Shown piece after piece: positions 1-7,623 of a stretch of DNA of 33,096 nt. The notes under the pieces are model-generated. The model saw only the letters and a program-made list of their open reading frames with translations. It was not told the DNA's origin and searched no databases. The position numbers and the translations under genes were made by a program. Source of the DNA: Streptomyces swartbergensis (lineage in GTDB: Bacteria > Actinomycetota > Actinomycetes > Streptomycetales > Streptomycetaceae); contig NZ_NGFN01000016.1 in the NCBI RefSeq assembly GCF_002148965.1, positions 1-33,096 of the forward strand, given 5' to 3'. Within the stretch, counting starts at the first letter, position 1. Every line of letters begins with the position of its first letter.

Positions 1-260
1 CGCCCCCGCCGGACGCCCCGGCCTCCGCACCCGCACCCGCACCCGCACCACAGCGCCGGCCCCGGCGCCCCGAGGAGTCCGCCGCCGCCCTCGGCGCCCT
101 CCAGTCCGGCACGGCTGCCGCACGTTTCGCCGCCCGGCCGAACACCGGCGCCGTTCCAGCCGTACCTGATGATGCCCCGGCCGCGACCACGGCCGACGGG
201 GCGACCGACGACACCGGCCGAGACCGGAACGACGACCACGAGGGGGGAACGGCTCGATGA
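1..260 (+). CDS. cvnA: CvnA C-terminal tail (partial): conservon sensor kinase-like ATPase
   Basis: This is the 3' end of a gene entering from the left; codons run from base 3 to a TGA at 258-260 that overlaps the ATG of the next gene. About 85 residues are visible. They are Pro/Ala/Arg-rich and disordered, contain a PAPAPAP run, and include the segment ALGALQSGTAAAR. A short conserved segment of this kind is found near the end of Streptomyces CvnA proteins, which are membrane proteins with a histidine-kinase-like ATPase domain and often a nitrate/nitrite-sensing domain. None of the catalytic part is in the window. Identification rests mainly on position directly before cvnB-cvnC-cvnD. In the one well-studied case, cvn9 of S. 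coelicolor, the Cvn proteins form a membrane-associated complex compared to eukaryotic G-protein signalling. Confidence 0.8.
   Translation, partial: PPPDAPASAPAPAPAPQRRPRRPEESAAALGALQSGTAAARFAARPNTGAVPAVPDDAPAATTADGATDDTGRDRNDDHEGGTAR
25..48 (+). repeat. Hexanucleotide tandem repeat CCGCAC x4 inside cvnA
   Basis: Four perfect head-to-tail copies of CCGCAC encode an alternating Pro-Ala run in the disordered CvnA tail. Such a short in-frame repeat can change in copy number without breaking the reading frame. Confidence 0.8.
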
Positions 261-679
261 CCAGCCGCGCGACGGGGGACACGGCCTGGGTGCTCGAACC
301 GGTCCTGGAGGTGCCGCACGTCGTGGCCGCCGTCCTGCTCACCCGGGACGGGCTCGTGACGGGCTACACCGACGCGCTGTCGCAGCCGTCGGCCGAGCGG
401 GTCGCCGCCATCACCAGCACCGTGCAGGGCGCGTGCCGTACCGCGGCGGCGGCGTTCGCCGACACCGACCGGGCCGACATCCGGCAGGTCGTCATCGAGT
501 CGGACCACGGCTATGTGCTCATCGTGCCGACGGACCACGGCACCTGCGTGGCCGCGTACGGCGATCCCGAGGTGCGGCTGGACCTGCTCGCGCACCGGGT
601 GCACTCGCAGGTCGCGCGCCTCGGTGAGAAGGCGATGGCCGCCGGGCCCCGAGGGGCCGACGGCGACACGCCGGCATGA
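257..679 (+). CDS. cvnB: CvnB: roadblock/LC7 domain protein
   Basis: The 140-residue protein has the alpha/beta roadblock/LC7 fold seen in MglB-like partners of small GTPases. The segment VVAAVLLTRDGLVTGYTDAL (about residues 22-41) is the usual first strand pair. It is followed by the helix around SAERVAAI and the later strands QVVIESDHGYVLIVP and CVAAYGDPE. It has no signal peptide or membrane segment, so it is cytosolic. The ATG overlaps the cvnA stop (ATGA) and the gene's own TGA overlaps the cvnC ATG, so translation is probably coupled. By analogy with MglB it is expected to contact the CvnD GTPase. Length and position are typical for CvnB. Confidence 0.93.
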   Translation: MTSRATGDTAWVLEPVLEVPHVVAAVLLTRDGLVTGYTDALSQPSAERVAAITSTVQGACRTAAAAFADTDRADIRQVVIESDHGYVLIVPTDHGTCVAAYGDPEVRLDLLAHRVHSQVARLGEKAMAAGPRGADGDTPA

Positions 680-1038
680 CCGGCCGCCGAGGCGGCCGTC
701 CCCTGGTTCCCGCGTATCTGTCGACCGGCGGGGTGGCCCGGCCCAGCCGCGCCCATCTGGAGCGGCTCTCGGTCCTCACCGGCAGCGGCGAGCCGGCTCC
801 CGCCGATCTGCCCGCCGCGCAGGCGGCCCTGCTGGAGGAACTGGAGCACGGGTCGCTGACGGTGGTGGAGGCCGCTGCCCTGCTGCGGCTGCCCGTCTCC
901 GCCGTGCTGGTGCTGGCCGCCGACCTCATCGACCGCGACCTGGTGCTGGCCCGCGCGCCGATCCCGCCCGCCCGGCGCTTCGACCCCGACCTGCTGAAGA
1001 GAGTGGCCGATGGCCTCCGCGACCTCAAGCACCGTTGA
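676..1038 (+). CDS. cvnC: CvnC: DUF742 domain protein
   Basis: This 120-residue protein matches the DUF742 family. It opens with the characteristic RPLVPAYLSTGG, has a helical middle that resembles a winged helix (TVVEAAALLRLPVSAVLVLAADLIDRDLV), and ends with FDPDLLKRVADGLRDL, close to the family's usual C-terminus. DUF742 proteins occur almost only in actinobacterial conservons between the roadblock protein and the GTPase. Their biochemical role is not settled; the helix-turn-helix-like centre is probably used for protein contact. The ATG overlaps the cvnB stop, and the last 29 bases overlap the start of cvnD. Confidence 0.93.
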   Translation: MTGRRGGRPLVPAYLSTGGVARPSRAHLERLSVLTGSGEPAPADLPAAQAALLEELEHGSLTVVEAAALLRLPVSAVLVLAADLIDRDLVLARAPIPPARRFDPDLLKRVADGLRDLKHR

Positions 1039-1636
1039 CACCACCGCCGGCGGCGGTGGTGTCCATCTCCCGGACACCGCCCGCGACCTGGTGAAGATCC
1101 TGGTCACGGGGCCTTTCGGGGTGGGCAAGACCACCCTGATCGGCTCCGTCTCGGAGATCCGCCCGCTGCACACGGAGGAGCAGCTCACCGAGGCGTCCGC
1201 GCAGGTCGACGATCTCGCCGGGGTCCGGGACAAGTCGACCACCACGGTCGCCATCGACTTCGGCCGGATCAGCCTGCCGGGCGGGGTCGTGCTGTATCTG
1301 TTCGGCACGCCCGGCCAGGAGCGGTTCCGGTCGCTGTGGGACGACATCGCCCACGGGGCGCTCGGCGCGCTCGTGCTGGTCGACGCCCGCCGGATCGACG
1401 CCTCGTTCGACGTGCTCGGGCTGGTGGAGGAGAGCGGGCTGCCGTACGCGGTCGCCTTCAACACCTTCCCGGACGCGCCCCGGCACCACACGCCCGAGCA
1501 GTTGCGCGCCGCCCTGGACCTGGAACCGACGACCCCGATGGTGACCTGCGACGCGCGCGAGGCGGACTCCTCGATCGACTCCCTGCTCACCCTCGTCCAG
1601 CACCTGATCGACCACCGACCCGCGGAGCACCGGTGA
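1010..1636 (+). CDS. cvnD: CvnD: Ras-like GTP/ATP-binding protein
   Basis: The 208-residue small P-loop GTPase has Walker A GPFGVGKT at residues 34-41 and a switch-II motif GTPGQERF at 99-106, in place of the DxxG of classical Ras proteins. The canonical NKxD is replaced by FNTFPD near residue 150, as is common in the bacterial MglA/CvnD group. The ATG lies inside the end of cvnC and is preceded by GAGAG six bases upstream. The TGA overlaps the GTG of the following P450 gene. CvnD is taken to be the switch of the conservon, with CvnB as possible partner and CvnA as sensor. The tight link to two P450 genes suggests that the P450s are outputs or partners of the switch. Confidence 0.94.
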   Translation: MASATSSTVDTTAGGGGVHLPDTARDLVKILVTGPFGVGKTTLIGSVSEIRPLHTEEQLTEASAQVDDLAGVRDKSTTTVAIDFGRISLPGGVVLYLFGTPGQERFRSLWDDIAHGALGALVLVDARRIDASFDVLGLVEESGLPYAVAFNTFPDAPRHHTPEQLRAALDLEPTTPMVTCDAREADSSIDSLLTLVQHLIDHRPAEHR

Positions 1637-2871
1637 TCCACCCGTCCCCCGCCGAACAGGCCTTCTCCCTCGCGGCGCCCGTCCGCCTGTGGGAGGACGG
1701 CTTCGCCCGCGACCCCCGTCCGTACTACGCCGCCCTGCGCGCCCAGGGCCCGGTCGGCTGGGCGGAACTCGCGCCCGGTGTGCCGGCGTACGTCGTCACG
1801 GACCGGCGCGCGGCGCTGGATCTGCTGCACGACACGAAGACGTTCTCGCACGATCCCCGGCCATGGGAGGCGACCGTCCCCGACGACTCCCCCGTCCTCG
1901 GGATGATGCGCTGGCGGCCCAACACCCTGTTCGCCGACGGCGCCGCCCACATCCGCTACCGCACCACCCTCATCGACGCCTTCGACCTGGTGGAGCCGCA
2001 CGACCTGCGGGCCCGGGTGCACCGGGCGGTGCACCTGCTGGTGAGCCGGATCGGGCCGCGGGGCGAGGCCGACCTGGTCGGCGAGTTCACCCGGCCGCTG
2101 ATGGCGCTGGTGTTCAACAGCCTGTTCGGGTTGCCGGACAGCGCGAGCGACCGGCTCGACGCCGCGCTCGGCAAGCTGATCGAGGGCGGCGCGCAGGCGG
2201 CACAGGGCGAGGCGGAGTTCGGCGGGTACGTGCTGGAGCTGATCGCGGCCAAGACGGAGCGGCGCGGCGACGACCTGCCGAGCTGGCTGCTGGACCATCC
2301 GGCGGGGCTGACGCCCGAGGAGGTCACCTGGCAGGTGTTCCTCACGCTCGGCGCGGGCCACGAGCCGACGGCCAACCTGGTGTCCAACGCGCTGTCCCGG
2401 GTCCTCGGCAACCCGGCCTACTACTCGACGCTCACCAGCGGCGCCCGGCCGGTGACGGACGCGGTGCTGGAGGTGCTGCACCACGAGACGCCGCTCGCCA
2501 ACTACGGCATCCACTACGCCCGCACACCCTTGACCTTCCACGGCGTGTGGATCAGGGCGGCGGTGCCGGTGGTGATCTCGTACGGGGCGCTGGCGCAGGC
2601 CACCGAGCAGGAGCGCGGCGCGGACCGGCACCCGGGCGACGCTTCCCACCTGTCCTGGTCTGCGGGCCCGCACGCCTGCCCGGTCAAGCAGCACACGCTG
2701 CTCATCGCCACCGAGGCGATCGAGCGGCTCACCCAGTGGCTGCCCGACCTCGAACCCGTACTGCCCCGCGAGCGCCTCACCTGGCGGCCCGGCCCGTTCC
2801 ACCGCTCGCTGACGGCGCTGCCCGTCCGTTTCAGCCCCCGCTCCCCCGACCGGCCAGGAGGACAACCGTGA
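1633..2871 (+). CDS. Cytochrome P450, CYP157-type, lacking the EXXR arginine
   Basis: The 412-residue P450 starts at a GTG that overlaps the cvnD stop (GTGA). The haem-binding loop is WSAGPHAC with Cys349 as thiolate ligand, and the I-helix reads AGHEPT (241-246) instead of the usual AGxET. The K-helix, normally ExxR, is E280-V-L-H283, so the otherwise nearly invariant Arg is absent. CYP157 enzymes of Streptomyces conservons are known to lack this EXXR and to sit beside CYP154 genes, which is the arrangement here. The protein is soluble and needs a ferredoxin and reductase; none is encoded nearby. The substrate cannot be told from sequence. A very long reading frame starts upstream inside cvnD, but the overlapping GTG gives the normal family N-terminus. 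Confidence 0.9.
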   Translation: MIHPSPAEQAFSLAAPVRLWEDGFARDPRPYYAALRAQGPVGWAELAPGVPAYVVTDRRAALDLLHDTKTFSHDPRPWEATVPDDSPVLGMMRWRPNTLFADGAAHIRYRTTLIDAFDLVEPHDLRARVHRAVHLLVSRIGPRGEADLVGEFTRPLMALVFNSLFGLPDSASDRLDAALGKLIEGGAQAAQGEAEFGGYVLELIAAKTERRGDDLPSWLLDHPAGLTPEEVTWQVFLTLGAGHEPTANLVSNALSRVLGNPAYYSTLTSGARPVTDAVLEVLHHETPLANYGIHYARTPLTFHGVWIRAAVPVVISYGALAQATEQERGADRHPGDASHLSWSAGPHACPVKQHTLLIATEAIERLTQWLPDLEPVLPRERLTWRPGPFHRSLTALPVRFSPRSPDRPGGQP

Positions 2872-4094
2872 CCGTCACCGACCGCATCGCTCTCGACCCT
2901 TCAGGCGCCGACATCGCCGCCGAGAGCGCCCGGCTGCGCGCCCTCGGCCCGATCGTGCCCGTGGAGCTGCCCGGCGGGATCCCCGCCTGGGCGCCCACGC
3001 GCTACGACACGCTGAAGGAACTCATCCTCGACCCGCGGGTCAGCAAGGACCCGCGGCTGCACTGGCGGCTGTGGCCCGAGATCGGCGAACATCCGTCCTG
3101 GGGCTGGATCCTGGGCTGGGTGGGCGTGGTCAACATGCTCTCCGCCTACGGCGCGGACCACGCGCGGCTGCGCAAGCTGGTGGCGCCCAGCTTCACGCAC
3201 CGCCGCACCGAGGCGATGCGGCCCCGGGTGGAGGCGATCACCGCGGAGTTGCTGGACGCGCTCGACGTGGCCGACGGCGAGGTCGTGGACCTCAAGGAGG
3301 GGTTCGCGCATCCGCTGCCGATGCGCATCATCTGCGAACTGTTCGGCGTGCCCGACGAGTTGCGGGAGGACACCGGCCGGCTCGTCGCGGCCATCATGGA
3401 CACCTCCGACCCGAGCCCGGAGCACGCGGCGTCCGTGCAGCGGCAGATCGGCACGGTGCTGCCCGCGCTGATCGCGTACAAGGCCGCGCACCCCGCTGAC
3501 GACATGACCACCGAGCTGATCCGGGTCCGGGACGAGGACGGCGACCGGCTCAGCGAGGAGGAGCTGCTGTACACGCTGCTGCTGGTCATCGGGGCGGGGT
3601 TCGAGACCACCGTCAACTTGATAGGCAACGCGGCCGTCGCCCTGCTGCGCCGCCCCGAGCAGCTCGCCGCCGTACGGTCCGGGGAGATCGGCTGGGACGC
3701 CGTCGTCGACGAGACGCTGCGCGCGCACCCGTCGATCGCCGCGCTGCCGCTCCGGTTCGCCGTCACCGACCTCGCCGTCGGCGGCGTCACGATCCCGGCC
3801 GGTGACGCCATCATCACGACGTACGCCGCCGCGGGGCTCGACCCCGAGCACTACGGGCGGGACGCCGATGTCTTCGACGCCACGCGTGCCGCCGACGACC
3901 ATCTGGCGTTCGGGATCGGGGTCCACCGCTGCATCGGGGCGCCCCTGGCCCGTCTGGAGGCGCTGACCGCGCTGCCGGCGCTGTTCGACCGCTTCCCCGG
4001 CCTGAGCCTGGCCACCGGCGACGAGGGCCTGCGGCAGGTGCCGTCCTTCATCGCCTTCGGCTGGCAGGAGATCCCGGTGCGGCTGCGGGGCTGA
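2868..4094 (+). CDS. Cytochrome P450, CYP154-type
   Basis: The 408-residue P450 has all standard motifs: I-helix AGFET at 243-247, K-helix E282-T-L-R285, and haem loop FGIGVHRC with Cys355 as the iron ligand. The GTG start overlaps the stop of the preceding P450 and has AGGAGG six bases upstream (2856-2861). CYP154 enzymes of Streptomyces hydroxylate steroids, macrolide or polyketide-like rings and other bulky hydrophobic compounds. They are often the second P450 of a conservon, next to a CYP157. Subfamily and substrate cannot be assigned by eye. Unlike its neighbour it keeps the EXXR pair, so it is likely to be the catalytically conventional member of the pair. Confidence 0.92.
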   Translation: MTVTDRIALDPSGADIAAESARLRALGPIVPVELPGGIPAWAPTRYDTLKELILDPRVSKDPRLHWRLWPEIGEHPSWGWILGWVGVVNMLSAYGADHARLRKLVAPSFTHRRTEAMRPRVEAITAELLDALDVADGEVVDLKEGFAHPLPMRIICELFGVPDELREDTGRLVAAIMDTSDPSPEHAASVQRQIGTVLPALIAYKAAHPADDMTTELIRVRDEDGDRLSEEELLYTLLLVIGAGFETTVNLIGNAAVALLRRPEQLAAVRSGEIGWDAVVDETLRAHPSIAALPLRFAVTDLAVGGVTIPAGDAIITTYAAAGLDPEHYGRDADVFDATRAADDHLAFGIGVHRCIGAPLARLEALTALPALFDRFPGLSLATGDEGLRQVPSFIAFGWQEIPVRLRG

Positions 4095-4139
4095 GGCCAC
4101 CGGAGGGACGCCGCCTCACGGGGCGGCTCGCGGGAGCGC

Positions 4140-4160
4140 GACCGGTCCCCCGTTCCGGTC
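4140..4160. terminator. Possible hairpin after the conservon/P450 operon
   Basis: GACCGG and CCGGTC form a perfect 6-bp stem with a 9-nt loop, 45 bases after the CYP154 stop. There is no T-run, as is common for high-GC actinobacteria. Confidence 0.4.
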
Positions 4161-4300
4161 GAGCCCCCGCGGCTCGTCGAACCTACGTCCATGGCGGAGG
4201 CCTTGGGAATCGCGTCGATGCCCGTTACGTACTCAACAGGGCTCACCCGTGCACAGCTGAGTCCGGATGGCCCGGATTCGTCCCGCCCCGACCGGGCCAA

Positions 4301-4324
4301 CCGGTTGCCTCAGAGGCAAGCCGG
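4301..4324. terminator. Hairpin between convergent P450 and PucR-like genes
   Basis: CCGG-TTGCC and GGCAA-G-CCGG pair around a TCAGA loop, with one bulged base. The hairpin abuts the stop codon of the minus-strand regulator and lies between convergent genes, so it could end transcription from both sides. Confidence 0.5.
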
Positions 4325-5818
4325 TCAGTCGTGGCGGTGAAGAACCGGCAGATCGAGGTCGCCGACGGCCAGATGGGCCAGCACGACCTCGTACAGGTCG
4401 GTGCCCGCGGCGAGCAGCTGGCGTTCCAGGACGGGTTCGGCGCTGCGGACGTGCTCGCGCACGGTCTGCGCGTGCATGCCCAGGGCCTGCGCGGCCCGTT
4501 CGGCGTTGCCGCCGACGGCGATCCAGGTGCGCAGCGTCCGGCGCGGGTTCCTGGCGTCCGCGTCCAGCCGGCCCAGCAGGTGCTGTGCCCAGGTGCGTAC
4601 GGCGGGCCCGGACAGCAGGTCGCAGAGACGCAGCGTGGAGTCCGCGGTGCCGCCGGTGAACTCGGCGTCGGGCAGGCCGATCTGGGTGTTGAGCGCCAGG
4701 TGGACGACGGCCCGGACGGTGAGGTCGGCGAAGTCGGTGCCGAGCAGGGCTTCCACGCGTTCCATGCGGGCGCGGACGGTGTTGCGGCTGACGCCGAGGA
4801 CCTTCGCGGCGTTGACGGCGGTGAATTCCAGGCCGAGGCGGGTGGTGGCGAGGAGTTCGGCGCGGGTGTGGTGCGGCAGGGTGTCGAGCGGGCGCAGCAC
4901 CCGGGCCGTCCAGCCGCGCAGCCCTTCCGGGTCCATGAGGCGTTCGGGGTGGGTGCGCTCGGCGTAGACCGCGGTCTTGTCGGGCCGGAAGTGGGCGACG
5001 GCGAGGGCGCTGACGGCCTGCCCGTAGGCGGTGGCGGTCCGGGCGAGGCTCTGCCGGACGCTGCCGCCGAGGAAGATGTCCGGGTGCCGGCCGACCAGTG
5101 ACCGCAGGGCCTCGCCGGTGGTGTCGCGGGGGCCGACGACGATCACGTGGCCGTCCATGGCCGGGCAGCGCACGACCAGGGCGTCCTCCCTGGTGCTGTC
5201 CAGGCACTCCTCGGCGATGCGGTCACGGAGGGCGGGGTCGGACTCGACGACGTACACACACGCCGTCTCGGCGTCGAGCAGTCCCGGCCAGAGTCCGGCG
5301 GCGACGCGGCGGGCGGCGATGGTGTCCTCGACCATCAGCAGTTGCAGGATCGCCAGGCGCAGGTCGGAGGTGGCCCGCCGGAGGCGGTGTCCGGCCGCGG
5401 TCGACTCGCGCGCGGCCAGCAGGAGCTCGATCACCTGGGCGGTGTGGGTGACGACGTCGGAGGCCCGGCGGTCGAAGGGGGTCTCGCGGGAGACGGCCAG
5501 GACACAGGTGCGGGACGGGTGCTCCACCCTGACCAGCCGCAGATGACGCTCCCGGCTCTCCCAGGCGGCGGAGGCGATCCGGCCGGCCGTGATGTCCGTG
5601 ACGAGGTCCTCGTCCAGCGGGAGCCGGGTTCCGGCCATGAGGTTCCCGGCGGCGTCCTGAAGGGCCACGGACCCGCGCACGGCGCCGGAGAGCCAGTCCA
5701 CGACCCTGCGCAGGTCCCGCCCCGCCGGGCGCAGGTGCTCGAGCAGTTCCTGCGCCCACGCCGGACCCGGCCCGGCCGGCGTCTCCCGCTGCCGGTTCCC
5801 GTCCTCTCGGCCAGCCAC
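4325..5818 (-). CDS. PucR/CdaR-like transcriptional regulator with two C-terminal HTH segments
   Basis: The 497-residue protein has an N-terminal sensor-like half and a DNA-binding C-terminal half. The N-terminal half (roughly 40-150) looks GAF-like (SGAVRGSVALQDAAGNLMAG, then VLAVSRETPFDRRASDVVTHTAQ). A CdaR-like middle part (about 160-320) contains VYVVES and HVIVVGPRDTTGEALRSLVG. The first PucR-type helix-turn-helix is AKVLGVSRNTVRARMERVEALL, centred on residue 343. A second similar element, AQALGMHAQTVREHVR, lies around residues 440-460. No signal peptide or membrane segment is present. The ligand is unknown. It is convergent with the conservon operon and divergent from yciO, so its targets may include its own promoter. 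Confidence 0.82.
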   Translation of the reverse strand: MAGREDGNRQRETPAGPGPAWAQELLEHLRPAGRDLRRVVDWLSGAVRGSVALQDAAGNLMAGTRLPLDEDLVTDITAGRIASAAWESRERHLRLVRVEHPSRTCVLAVSRETPFDRRASDVVTHTAQVIELLLAARESTAAGHRLRRATSDLRLAILQLLMVEDTIAARRVAAGLWPGLLDAETACVYVVESDPALRDRIAEECLDSTREDALVVRCPAMDGHVIVVGPRDTTGEALRSLVGRHPDIFLGGSVRQSLARTATAYGQAVSALAVAHFRPDKTAVYAERTHPERLMDPEGLRGWTARVLRPLDTLPHHTRAELLATTRLGLEFTAVNAAKVLGVSRNTVRARMERVEALLGTDFADLTVRAVVHLALNTQIGLPDAEFTGGTADSTLRLCDLLSGPAVRTWAQHLLGRLDADARNPRRTLRTWIAVGGNAERAAQALGMHAQTVREHVRSAEPVLERQLLAAGTDLYEVVLAHLAVGDLDLPVLHRHD

Positions 5819-5970
5819 CTCGGCCTTCCCCTCGCTCCTCGCGCCGCCTCCGGCGCACCGGTCGGGGACGTTACCTCACACGTCCCGCGCTCTCATCCCG
5901 GGCGAACGCGCCCCGGCACCCGCCCGGAGGCCGACACCCCACCCTGCGCCGCCGCACCCCGCGGGCGGCA

Positions 5971-5983
5971 TAAGCTCGACGGA
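5971..5983 (+). promoter_or_regulatory. Candidate -10 element for a leaderless yciO transcript
   Basis: TAAGCT (5971-5976) fits the actinobacterial -10 pattern TANNNT and ends six bases before the ATG at 5983. There is no Shine-Dalgarno sequence before that ATG, so transcription probably starts at the A of the start codon. No convincing -35 was seen. Confidence 0.5.
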
Positions 5984-6603
5984 TGGCGAAGTACTACGAT
6001 GTGCACCCCGACAACCCCCAGCCCCGCACCATCGGCCAGATCGCCGACAGCATCCGTGCGGACGCTCTTGTCGCCTACCCCACGGACTCCTGTTACGCAC
6101 TGGGCTGCCGCCTGGGCAGCCGTGACGGCATCGAGCGGATCCGGACGATCCGCAAGCTGGACGACCGGCACCACTTCACGCTGGTGTGCCAGGACTTCGC
6201 GCAGCTCGGCCAGTTCGTGCGGATCGACAACGACGTGTTCCGCGCGATCAAGGCGTCGACGCCCGGCAGCTACACGTTCATCCTGCCCGCGACGAAGGAG
6301 GTGCCGCGCATGCTCCAGCACCCCAAGAAGAAGACGGTCGGCGTGCGGATCCCCGACCACGTCGTCACCCAGGCCCTGCTCGCCGAGCTCGGCGAGCCGC
6401 TGCTGTCCAGCACCCTGCTGCTGCCCGGCGAGGAGGAGCCGATGACGCAGGGCTGGGAGATCAAGGACCTGCTCGACCACGCGCTGGACGGGGTGGTCGA
6501 CTCCGGTGACTGCGGCACCGAGCCGACGACGGTGATCGACTTCTCCGGCGGTGAGGCCGAGATCGTGCGGCACGGCGCGGGCGACACATCACGGTTCGAG
6601 TAA
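5983..6603 (+). CDS. yciO: YciO-type Sua5/YrdC family protein
   Basis: The 206-residue single-domain protein has the YrdC fold and matches the YciO branch along its whole length. Shared segments include YDVHPDNPQPR, YPTDSCYALGC, HHFTLVCQDF, GSYTFILPATKEVPR, the basic KKKTVGVRIP, LGEPLLSSTLLLPG and PTTVIDFSGG. Sua5/YrdC enzymes make threonylcarbamoyl-AMP from threonine, bicarbonate and ATP for tRNA t6A37 synthesis. YciO proteins are paralogues whose in vivo role is less clear and which may act more weakly or on other substrates. The usual essential tsaC/sua5 gene is expected elsewhere in the genome. The protein is cytosolic. It is divergent from the PucR-like regulator and probably translated from a leaderless message. 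Confidence 0.9.
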   Translation: MAKYYDVHPDNPQPRTIGQIADSIRADALVAYPTDSCYALGCRLGSRDGIERIRTIRKLDDRHHFTLVCQDFAQLGQFVRIDNDVFRAIKASTPGSYTFILPATKEVPRMLQHPKKKTVGVRIPDHVVTQALLAELGEPLLSSTLLLPGEEEPMTQGWEIKDLLDHALDGVVDSGDCGTEPTTVIDFSGGEAEIVRHGAGDTSRFE

Positions 6604-6747
6604 AGGGCGCGCCAAGGGGCGTTCACGGTTGCACCGCCTACGGGGGGTGGGCGAAATGCCCCGGGAAGCGGCGTGTCACGATGCCCGTGATCCGCCCGGT
6701 CACGCGGACGGGTCCTGGCCGAGACCCCGCAGAGAGGCAGCACAGCC

Positions 6748-7503
6748 ATGACCGCCGTACAGGGAACCGCTGTCGACATCCCCACCGAGGACGGCACCGC
6801 CGACGCGTATCTGACCCACCCCGCCGACGGGGCCGCCCACCCGGCGGTCCTGCTCTACATGGACGCCTTCGGACTGCGTCCCCGACTGCGGTCGATGGCC
6901 GACCGGCTGGCCGGCGAGGGCTACACGGTGCTGGTGCCCAACGTGTTCTACCGGCACGGCCGCGCCCCGCTGTTCGATCTGCCCGAGTTCATCGACCCGG
7001 GGGCGCGGCCGGAGATATTCGAGCGCATCATGCCGGTCATGCAGGCCCTGACGCCCGAGCGGGCGATGCGGGACGCCGGTGCCTATCTGCGCCTGCTGGC
7101 CGAATCGCCCGCGGTGGCCGACGGTCCGGTCGCGCTGACCGGCTACTGCATGGGGGCGCGCCTGTCGCTGCTCACGGCCGGGACCTACCCCGAGCGGGTC
7201 GCGGCCGCGGCCGGCTTCCACGGCGGGCGGCTGGCGACGGACACGCCGGACAGCCCGCACCTGGTGGCCGGCAAGGTCACCGCCGAGCTGTACTTCGGCC
7301 ACGCCGACCAGGACCCCTCGCTGCCCCAGGAGCAGATCGAGCGCCTTGAGGAGGCTCTGACCGCCGCAGGCGTCCGCCACCGGTGCGAGGTGTACGCCGG
7401 GGCGCCCCACGGTTTCACGCAGGCCGACACCGCGTCGTACCACAAGGAGGCCGACGAGCGGCACTGGTCGGCTCTGCTCGACCTGCTGAAGCGCACATTC
7501 TGA
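6748..7503 (+). CDS. Dienelactone hydrolase family protein
   Basis: The 251-residue alpha/beta hydrolase is of the DLH family. The nucleophile is Cys134 in GYCMGA; the acid is Asp187 or Asp189 in GHADQDPS; the base is His221 in APHGFT. The cap region MDAFGLRPRLRSMADRLAGEGY and VLVPNVFYR is typical of bacterial DLH homologues. Classical enzymes open dienelactone to maleylacetate in chlorocatechol breakdown, but most Streptomyces paralogues have unknown ester or lactone substrates, and no aromatic-degradation gene is nearby. No signal peptide is present. The start has GAGAGG 12 bases upstream, a rather long spacing. The 144-bp upstream gap suggests its own promoter. Confidence 0.92.
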   Translation: MTAVQGTAVDIPTEDGTADAYLTHPADGAAHPAVLLYMDAFGLRPRLRSMADRLAGEGYTVLVPNVFYRHGRAPLFDLPEFIDPGARPEIFERIMPVMQALTPERAMRDAGAYLRLLAESPAVADGPVALTGYCMGARLSLLTAGTYPERVAAAAGFHGGRLATDTPDSPHLVAGKVTAELYFGHADQDPSLPQEQIERLEEALTAAGVRHRCEVYAGAPHGFTQADTASYHKEADERHWSALLDLLKRTF

Positions 7504-7555
7504 CCTCAATCGACTCCTGCCGAACAGAAGTTGCCGCCCTACCGACGGTAAGGGC

Positions 7556-7585
7556 TTGCTTTCCCTCGACCCCTGCGCGTAGACC
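7556..7585 (+). promoter_or_regulatory. Possible promoter of the MHYT-domain gene
   Basis: TTGCTT (7556-7561) and TAGACC (7580-7585) are separated by 18 bases and lie about 40 bases before the ATG, which has GGGGGAG at a good distance. The match to the vegetative consensus is moderate. Confidence 0.4.
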
Positions 7586-7623
7586 TTGCTGGAAATCAGC
7601 CATGACTCGGGGGGAGTTGGCTC

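Noticed and set aside
25..48. CCGCAC repeats as a CRISPR-like or replication-related array
   Set aside because: Only four 6-bp copies without spacers, in frame in the disordered CvnA tail.
1336..1632. Upstream extension of the CYP157-type reading frame
   Set aside because: The extension lies inside cvnD in another frame and is Arg-rich; GTG 1633, overlapping the cvnD stop, gives the normal P450 N-terminus.
511..2865. 784-residue open frame on the minus strand opposite the conservon genes
   Set aside because: It is Arg/Gly/Val/Gln-rich with no domain and lies fully opposite well-supported genes; GC-rich DNA leaves such shadow frames open.
4095..4324. Small gene between the P450 pair and the PucR-like regulator
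   Set aside because: Available frames are short, Arg/Pro-rich and lack ribosome-binding sites; the stretch holds two hairpins only.
6604..6747. ECF-type or stress sigma promoter before the dienelactone hydrolase gene
   Set aside because: Sequences such as GGGAAGCGG and GTTG-N14-GGGTGG match known consensus only loosely; nothing convincing was seen.
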